Origin: Siphonodentalium dalli
Taxonomy: Eukaryota > Mollusca > Scaphopoda > Gadilida > Siphonodentaliidae
Reading direction: 5' to 3'
NCBI GenBank assembly: GCA_032622095.1
Contig: CP136062.1
Location: 7,901,710-7,965,709 of the forward strand
Length of the DNA: 64,000 nucleotides
The position numbers and the translations under genes are program-made. Under the pieces are notes generated by a model that searched no databases, was not told where the DNA came from, and was given only the letters and a program-made list of their open reading frames with translations. Shown in pieces: positions 56,301-64,000 of the stretch. Each line of letters begins with the position of its first letter. The first letter of the stretch is position 1.

Positions 56301-59300
56301 AAATCCTTTGGCACAGGCTACAGGTCCTTACTTTGGTCAGATCATTATGAAATTTGTCATGAATGTTGACATTGACATGTAGATGGGAATGAGTCATTTT
56401 GGGGTCATTTGGCCAAAAAACATGGCCACTGGCAACCATCTTTGATTTCAAAATTAAATAAATTGGCGCGGTCTGCAGGTCGTACTGTTCGTCTGATTAT
56501 CATGAAATTTGTCATGGATGTTAATAATGACAGGCAGATGGGAACGAGTCATTTTGGGGTAGTTTGGCCAAAAAACATGGCCGTCATGAGCATCTTGGAT
56601 TTTAATCTTTGCATGACTAAATCCTTTGGCGCGGGCTACAGGTCGTAGCTTTGGTCGGATCTTCATGAAATTTGTCATGGCTGTTGACCTTGACATGTAA
56701 ATGGGAACGAGTCCTTTTGGGGTCATTCGGTCAAAAGACATGGCCGCCAGCAGCCATCTTGGATTTTACTCTTTGCATGACAAAATCCTTTGGCACAGGC
56801 TACAGTTCATAACTTTGGTCAGATCATTATGAAATTTGTCATGAATATTGACATTGACATGTAGATGGGAATGTGTCATTTAGGGGTAATTTGGCAAAAA
56901 GCATAGCCGCTGGCAGCCATCTTTGTTTTCAAAATTAAATAGATTGGCGCAGTCTACAGGTCGTACTGTTCGTCTGATTATCATGAAATTTGTCATAGAT
57001 GTTAATATTGACATGTAGATGGGAACGAGTTATTTTGGGGTCGTTAGGCCAAAAAACATGGCCACCAGTAGCCATCTTGGATTTTACTCTTTGCATGACT
57101 AAATCCTTTGGCGCGGGCTACAGGTCGTAGCTTTGGTCGGATCTTCATGAAATGTGTCAAGGCTGTTGACCTTGACGTGTAAATAGGAACGAGTCCTTTT
57201 GGGGTCATTCGGCCAAAAAACATGGCCGCCAGCAGCCATCTTGGATTCTACTCTTTGCATGACTAAATCCTTTGGCACAGGCTACAGGTCCTTACTTTGG
57301 TCAGATCATTATGAAATTTGTCATGAATGTTGACATTGACATGTAGATGGGAATGAGTCATTTTGGGGTCATTTGGCCAAAAAACATGGCCACTGGCAAC
57401 CATCTTTGATTTCAAAATTAAATAAATTGGCGCGGTCTGCAGGTCGTACTGTTCGTCTGATTATCATGAAATTTGTCATGGATGTTAATAATGACAGGCA
57501 GATGGGAACGAGTCATTTTGGGGTAGTTTGGCCTAAAAACATGGCCGGCATGAGCATCTTGGATTTTAATCTTTGCATGACTAAATCCTTTGGCGCGGGC
57601 TACAGGTCGTAGCTTTGGTCGGATCTTCATGAAATTTGTCATGGCTGTTGACCTTGACATGTAAATGGGAACGAGTCCTTTTGGGGTCATTCGGTCAAAA
57701 GACATGGCCGCCAGCAGCCATCTTGAATTTTACTCTTTGCATGACAAAATCCTTTGGCACAGGCTACAGTTCATAACTTTGGTCAGATCATTATGAAATT
57801 TGTCATGAATATTGACATTGACATGTAGATGGGAATGAATCATTTAGGGGTAATTTGGCCAAAAGCATAGCCGCTGGCAGCCATCTTTGATTTTAAAATT
57901 CAATAGATTGGCGCAGTCTACAGGTCGTACTGTTCGTCTGATTATCATGAAATTTGTCATAGATGTTAATATTGAGATGTAGATGGGAACGAGTTATTTT
58001 GGGGTCGTTAGGCCAAAAAACATGGCCACCAGTAGCCATCTTGTATTTTACTCTTTGCATGACTAAATCATTTGGCGCGGGCTACAGGTCGTAGCTTTGG
58101 TCGGATCTTCATGAAATGTGTCATGGCTGTTGACCTTGGCATGTAAATGGGAACGAGTCCTTTTGGGGTCATTCGGCCAAAAAACATGGCCGCCAGCAGC
58201 CATCTTGGATTCTACTCTTTGCATGACTAAATCCTTTGGCACAGGCTACAGGTCCTTAATTTGGTCAGATCATTATGAAATTTGTCATGAATGTTGACAT
58301 TGACATGTAGATGGGAATGAGTCATTTTGGGGTCATTTGGCCAAAAGAACATGGCCGCTGGCAGCCATCTTTGATTTCAAAATTAAATAAATTGGCGCGG
58401 TCTGCAGGTCGTACTGTTCGTCTGATTATCATGAAATTTGTCATGGATGTTAATAATGACAGGCAGATGGGAACGAGTCATTTTGGGGTAGTTTGGCCAA
58501 AAAACATGGCCGTCATGAGCATCTTGGATTTTAATCTTTGCATGACTAAATCCTTTGGCGCGGGCTACAGGTCGTAGCTTTGGTCGGATCTTCATGAAAT
58601 TTGTCATGGCTGTTGACCTTGACATGTAAATGGGAACGAGTCCTTTTGGGGTCATTCGGTCAAAAGACATGGCCGCCAGCAGCCATCTTGGATTTTACTC
58701 TTTGCATGACAAAATCCTTTGGCACAGGCTACAGTTCATAACTTTGGTCAGATCATTATGAAATTTGTCGTGAATATTGACATTGACATGTAGATGGGAA
58801 TGAGTCATTTAGGGGTAATTTGGCCAAAAGCATAGCCGCTGGCAGCCATCTTTGATTTCAAAATTAAATAGATTGGCGCAGTCTACAGGTCGTACTGTTC
58901 GTCTGATTATCATGAAATTTGTCATAGATGTTAATATTGACATGTAGATGGGAACGAGTTATTTTGGGGTCGTTAGGCCAAAAAACATGGCCACCAGTAG
59001 CCATCTTGGATTTTACTCTTTGCATGACTAAATCCTTTGGCGCGGGCTACAGGTCGTAGCTTTGGTCGGATCTTCATGAAATGTGTCATGGCTGTTGACC
59101 TTGACATGTAAATGGGAACGAGTCCTTTTGGGGTCATTCGGCCAAAAAACATGGCCGCCAGCAGCCATCTTGGATTCTACTCTTTGCATGACTAAATCCT
59201 TTGGCACAGGCTACAGGTCCTTAATTTGGTCAGATCATTATGAAATTTGTCATGAATGTTGACATTGACATGTAGATGGGAATGGGTCATTTTGGGGTCA

Positions 59301-62300
59301 TTTGGCCATAAAACATAGCCGCTGGCAGCCATCTTTGATTTCAAAATTAAATAAATTGGCGCGGTCTGCAGGTCGTACTGTTCGTCTGATTATCATGAAA
59401 TTTGTCATGGATGTTAATAATGACAGGCAGATGGGAACGAGTCATTTTGGGGTAGTTTGGCAAAAAAACATGGTCGTCATGAGCATCTTGGATTTTAATC
59501 TTTGCATGACTAAATCCTTTGGCGCGGGCTACAGGTCGTAGCATTGGTCGGATCTTCATGAAATTTGTCATGGCTGTTGACCATGACATGTAAATGGGAA
59601 CGAGTCCTTTTGGGGTAATTCGGTCAAAAGACATGGCCGCCAGCAGCCATCTTTGATTTTACTCTTTGCATGACTAAATCCTTTGGCACAGGCTACAGGT
59701 CCTAACTTTGGTCAGATCATTATGAAATTTGTCATGAATGTTGACATTGACATGTAGATGGGAATGAGTCATTGTGGGGTAATTTGGCCGTAAAACATGG
59801 CCGCTGGCAGCCATCTTTGATTTCAAAATTAAATAGATTGGCGCGGTCTACAGGTCGTACTGTTCGTCTGATTATCATGAAATTTGTCATAGATGTTAAT
59901 ATTGACATGTAGATGTGAACGAGTTATCTTGGGGTCGTTAGGCCAAAAAACATGGCCACCAGTAGCCATCTTGGATTTTACTCTTTGCATGACTAAATCC
60001 TTTGGCGCGGGCTACAGGTCGTAGCTTTGGTCGGATCTTCATGAAATGTGTCATGGCTGTTGACCTTGACATGTAAATGGGAACGAGTCCTTTTGGGGTC
60101 ATTCGGCCAAAAAACATGGCCGCCAGCAGCCATCTTGGATTCTACTCTTTGCATGACTAAATCCTTTGGCACAGGCTACAGGTCCTTACTTTGGTCAGAT
60201 CATTATGAAATTTGTCATGAATGTTGACATTGACATGTAGATGGGAATGAGTCATTTTGGAGTCATTTGGCCAAAAAACATGGCCGCTAGCAGCCATCTT
60301 TGATTTCAAAATTAAATAAATTGGCGCGGTCTGCAGGTCGTACTGTTCGTCTGATTATCATGAAATTTGTCATGGATGTTAATAATGACAGGCAGATGGG
60401 AACGAGTCATTTTGGGGTAGTTTGGCCAAAAAACATGGCCGTCATGAGCATCTTGGATTTTAATCTTTGCATGACTAAATCCTTTGGCGCGGGCTACAGG
60501 TCGTAGCTTTGGTCGGATCTTCATGAAATTTGTCATGGCTGTTGACCTTGACATGTAAATGGGAACGAGTCCTTTTGGGGTCTTTCGGTCAAAAGACATG
60601 GCCGCCAGCAGCCATCTTGGATTTTACTCTTTGCATGACAAAATCCTTTGGCACAGGCTACAGGTCCTAACTTTGGTCAGATCATTATGAAATTTGTCAT
60701 GAATGTTGACATTGACATGTAGATGGCAATGAGTCATTTAGGGGTAATTTGGCCAAAAGCATAGCCGCTGGCAGCCATCTTTGATTTCAAAATTAAATAG
60801 ATTGGCGCAGTCTACAGGTCGTACTGTTCGTCTGATTATCATGAAATTTGTCATAGATTTTAATATTGACATGTAGATGGGAACGAGTTATTTTGGGGTC
60901 GTTAGGCCAAAAAACATGGCCACCAGTAGCCATCTTGGATTTTACTCTTTGCATGACTAAATCCTTTGGCGCGGGCTACATGTCGTAGCTTTGGTCGGAT
61001 CTTCATGAAATGTGTCATGGCTGTTGACCTTGACATGTAAATGGGAACGAGTCCTGTTGGGGTCATTCGGCCAAAAAACATGGCCGCCAGCAGCCATCTT
61101 GGATTCTACTCTTTGCATGACTAAATCCTTTGGCACAGGCTACAGGTCCTTAATTTGGTCAGATCATTATGAAATTTGTCATGAATGTTGACATTGACAT
61201 GTAGATGGGAATGAGTCATTTTGGGGTCATTTGGCCAAAAAACATGGCCGCTAGCAGCCATCTTTGATTTCAAAATTAAATAAATTGGCGCGGTCTGCAG
61301 GTCGTACTGTTCGTCTGATTATCATGAAATTTGTCATGGATGTTAATAATGACAGGCAGATGGGAACGAGTCATTTTGAGGTAGTTTGGCCAAAAAACAT
61401 GGCCGTCATGAGCATCTTGGATTTTAATCTTTGCATGACTAAATCCTTTGGCGCGGGCTACAGGTCGTAGCTTTGGTCGGATCTTCATGAAATTTGTCAT
61501 GGCTGTTGACCTTGACATGTAAATGGGAACGAGTCCTTTTGGGGTCTTTCGGTCAAAAGACATGGCCGCCAGCAGCCATCTTGGATTTTACTCTTTGCAT
61601 GACAAAATCCTTTGGCACAGGCTACAGGTCCTAACTTTGGTCAGATCATTATGAAATTTGTCATGAATGTTGACATTGACATGTAGATGGCAATGAGTCA
61701 TTTAGGGGTAATTTGGCCAAAAGCATAGCCGCTGGCAGCCATCTTTGATTTCAAAATTAAATAGATTGGCGCAGTCTACAGGTCGTACTGTTCGTCTGAT
61801 TATCATGAAATTTGTCATAGATTTTAATATTGACATGTAGATGGGAACGAGTTATTTTGGGGTCGTTAGGCCAAAAAACATGGCCACCAGTAGCCATCTT
61901 GGATTTTACTCTTTGCATGACTAAATCCTTTGGCGCGGGCTACATGTCGTAGCTTTGGTCGGATCTTCATGAAATGTGTCATGGCTGTTGACCTTGACAT
62001 GTAAATGGGAACGAGTCCTGTTGGGGTCATTCGGCCAAAAAACATGGCCGCCAGCAGCCATCTTGGATTCTACTCTTTGCATGACTAAATCCTTTGGCAC
62101 AGGCTACAGGTCCTTAATTTGGTCAGATCATTATGAAATTTGTCATGAATGTTGACATTGACATGTAGATGGGAATGAGTCATTTTGGGGTCATTTGGCC
62201 AAAAAACATGGCCGCTGGCAGCCATCTTTGATTTCAAAATTAAATAAATTGGCGCGGTCTGCAGGTCGTACTGTTCGTCTGATTATCATGAAATTTGTCA

Positions 62301-64000
62301 TTGATGTTAATAATGACAGGCAGATGGGAACGAGTCATTTTGGGGTAGTTTGGCCAAAAAACATGGTCGTCATGAGCATCTTGGATTTTAATCTTTGCAT
62401 GACTAAATCCTTTGGCGCGGGCTACAGGTCGTAGCTTTGTTCGGATCTTCATGAAATTTGTCATGGCTGTTGACCTTGACATGTAAATGGGAACGAGTCC
62501 TTTTGGGGTCATTCGGTCAAAAGACATGGCCGCCAGCAGCCATCTTGGATTTTACTCTTTGCATGACAAAATCCTTTGGCACAGGCTACAGGTCCTAACA
62601 TTGGTCAGATCATTATGAAATTTGTCATGAATGTTGACATTGACATGTAGATGGGAATGAGTCATTTAGGGGTAATTTGGCCAAAAGCATAGCCGCTGGC
62701 AGCCATCTTTGATTTCAAAATTAAATAGATTGGCGCAGTCTACAGGTCGTACTGTTCGTCTGATTATCATGAAATTTGTCATAGATGTTAATATTTACAT
62801 ATAGATGGGAACGAGTTATTTTGGGATCGTTAGGCCAAAAAACATGGCCACCAGTAGCCATCTTGGATTTTACTCTTTGCATGACTAAATCCTTTGGCGC
62901 GGGCTACGGGTCGTAGCTTTGGTCGGATCTTCATGAAATGTGTCATGGTTGTTGACCTTGAAATGTAAATGGGAACGAGTCCTTTTGGGGTCATTCGGCC
63001 AAAAAACATGGCCGCCAGCAGCCATCTTGGATTTTACTATTTGCATGACTAAATCCTTTGGCACAGGCTACAGGTCCTTACTTTGGTCAGATCATTATGA
63101 AATTTGTCATGAATGTTGACATTGACATGTAGATGGGGAATGAGTCATTTTGGGGTCATTTGGCTAAAAAACATGGCCGCTGGCAGCCATCTTTGATTTC
63201 AAAATTAAATAAATTGGCGCGGTCCGCAGGTCGTACTATTCGTCTGATTATCATGAAATTTGTCATAGATGTTAAAATTTACATGTAGATGGGAACGAGT
63301 TATTTTGGGGTCGTTAGGCCAAAAAACATGGCCACCAATAGCCATCTTGGATTTTACTCTTTGCATGACTAAATCCTTTGGCGCGGGCTACAGGTCGTAG
63401 ATTTGGTCGGATCTTCATGAAATGTGTCATGGCTGTTGACCTTGACGTGTAAATGGGAACGAGTCCTTTTGGGGTCATTCGGCCAAAAAACATGGCCGCC
63501 AGCAGCCATCTTGGATTCTACTCTTTGCATGACTAAATCCTTTGGCACAGGCTACAGGTCCTTACTTTGGTCAGATCATTATGAAATTTGTCATGAATGT
63601 TGACATTGACATTTAGATGGGAATGAATCGTTTTGGGGTCATTTGGCCAAAAAACATGGCCGCTGGCAGCCATCTTTGATTTCAAAATTAAATAAATTGG
63701 CGCGGTCCGCAGGTCGTACTGTTCGTCTGATTATCATGAAATTTGTCATGGATGTTAATAATGACAGGCAGATGGGAACGAGTCATTTTGGGGTAGTTTG
63801 GCCAAAAAACATGGCCGTCATGAGCATCTTGGATTTTAATCTTTGCATGACTAAATCCTTTGGCGCGGGCCACAGGTCGTAGCTTTGGTCGGATCTTCAT
63901 GAAATTTGTCATGGCTGTTGACCTTGACATGTAAATGGGAACGAGTCCTTTTGGGGTCATTCGGTCAAAAGACATGGCCGCCAGCAGCCATCTTGGATTT
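53391..64000 (-). repeat. Higher-order repeat, 964-bp six-monomer unit
   Basis: The anchor AAATTAAATAAATTGGCGCG recurs at offsets of 967, 1129, 964, 964, 965, 964, 965, 964 and 964 bases from 53391 to about 62237, then again near 63205 and 63685. Each 964-bp unit is six monomers of about 161 bp. Monomers 1 and 4 share TTTCAAAATTAAAT, 2 and 5 share GGCGCGGGCTACAGGTCGTA, 3 and 6 share GGCACAGGCTACAG, so an older 482-bp trimer was doubled. The 1129 interval holds one extra monomer; the last 1448 bases are three trimers, including a hybrid monomer near 63205. Confidence 0.93.

Larger units (their letters stand above)
50808..64000 (-). repeat. Inverted satellite array (S3), continues past the window
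   Basis: The array starts with the right terminus of the S1 family in inverted orientation: TTAGCTCAACTTAC-TTTGTAAG-TTTGAGCTATTGCC, then CCATGGGTTGGCGTCCGTC. About 80 monomers of about 161 bp follow, with core ACATGGCCGCCAGCAGCCAT and phrase GATGGGAACGAGTCATTTTG. Monomers nearest 50.8 kb are diverged and not in a fixed order; from about 53.4 kb they form a higher-order repeat. Two MITEs interrupt the diverged edge. Every open frame in it (79 and 95 codons) is a recurring by-product of the repeat. The far end is not in the window. Confidence 0.93.

Noticed and set aside
52978-63975. Recurring 79-codon (plus) and 95-codon (minus) open frames in the satellite, almost identical from unit to unit
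   Set aside because: They repeat with the 964-bp period and overlap antiparallel. Sequence conservation follows from homogenisation of the repeat, the frames differ in the diverged monomers, and no start or domain is recognisable.
18760-64000. CRISPR-like regular repeats
   Set aside because: Units of about 160 bp are contiguous monomers without spacers, in a eukaryotic genome. This is satellite DNA.

Overview
This is eukaryotic, almost certainly invertebrate-animal DNA. It is AT-rich and dominated by non-LTR retrotransposon remains, Helitrons, foldback and MITE-like elements, TA-rich microsatellites and a large satellite array. I see no convincing intact host gene, no rRNA or tRNA gene, no operon structure and no CRISPR array. 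Motifs such as tandem ACATGTAC words, satellite monomers with ATGGCCGCC, and abundant Helitrons are reminiscent of marine invertebrates, but I cannot name a species.

Layout. 1-395: C-terminal end of an unknown acidic protein, running off the left edge, followed by a 9-bp minisatellite. 0.7-7.5 kb: a decayed LINE endonuclease fragment with a clean 257-bp MITE inserted in it, several foldbacks, a 165-bp tandem duplication and two copies of a TIR element. 7.5-10.5 kb: a long element with a CTAGCAG start, a core of about 12 degenerate 140-bp repeats and an ACAG microsatellite end. 12.3-13.2 kb: an 864-bp foldback between TA tracts. 13.4-16.6 kb: a 5'-truncated LINE with endonuclease, reverse transcriptase (YADD) and a poly(A) tail, broken by one stop and one frameshift. 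17.3-18.2 kb: two adjacent foldbacks. 18.8-21.3 kb: a bounded element built of 160-bp monomers. 23.1-27.2 kb: two Helitrons joined head to tail. 27.2-34.6 kb: non-coding DNA with small tandem repeats and a 4.4-kb degenerate array that itself repeats every 1.1 kb. 34.9-39.2 kb: a Helitron that keeps the N-terminal zinc-finger region and an intact PIF1-type helicase but has lost the HUH Rep nuclease. 39.2-42.7 kb: two more Helitrons, again joined head to tail. 42.7-50.8 kb: foldbacks, minisatellites and unassigned DNA. 50.8-64.0 kb: the same 160-bp monomer family as at 18.8 kb, inverted, grown into a higher-order satellite with 161, 482 and 964-bp periods that leaves the window on the right.

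How the parts fit. The four short Helitrons have the same 5' TC end and 3' hairpin plus CTAG end, and the helicase-bearing copy shares that 3' end, so they probably used one rolling-circle machinery. The helicase copy can no longer nick DNA itself and would need Rep from another locus. The satellite appears to have grown out of the core repeats of a bounded mobile element: small copies with recognisable ends are at 18.8 and 46.0 kb and the expanded version is at 50.8-64 kb. A third family, a 389-bp element with TA target duplications, has landed twice in that satellite and shows the empty site each time. The most interesting signals are the exact head-to-tail Helitron junctions, the Rep deletion, and the element-to-satellite transition with nested periodicity.
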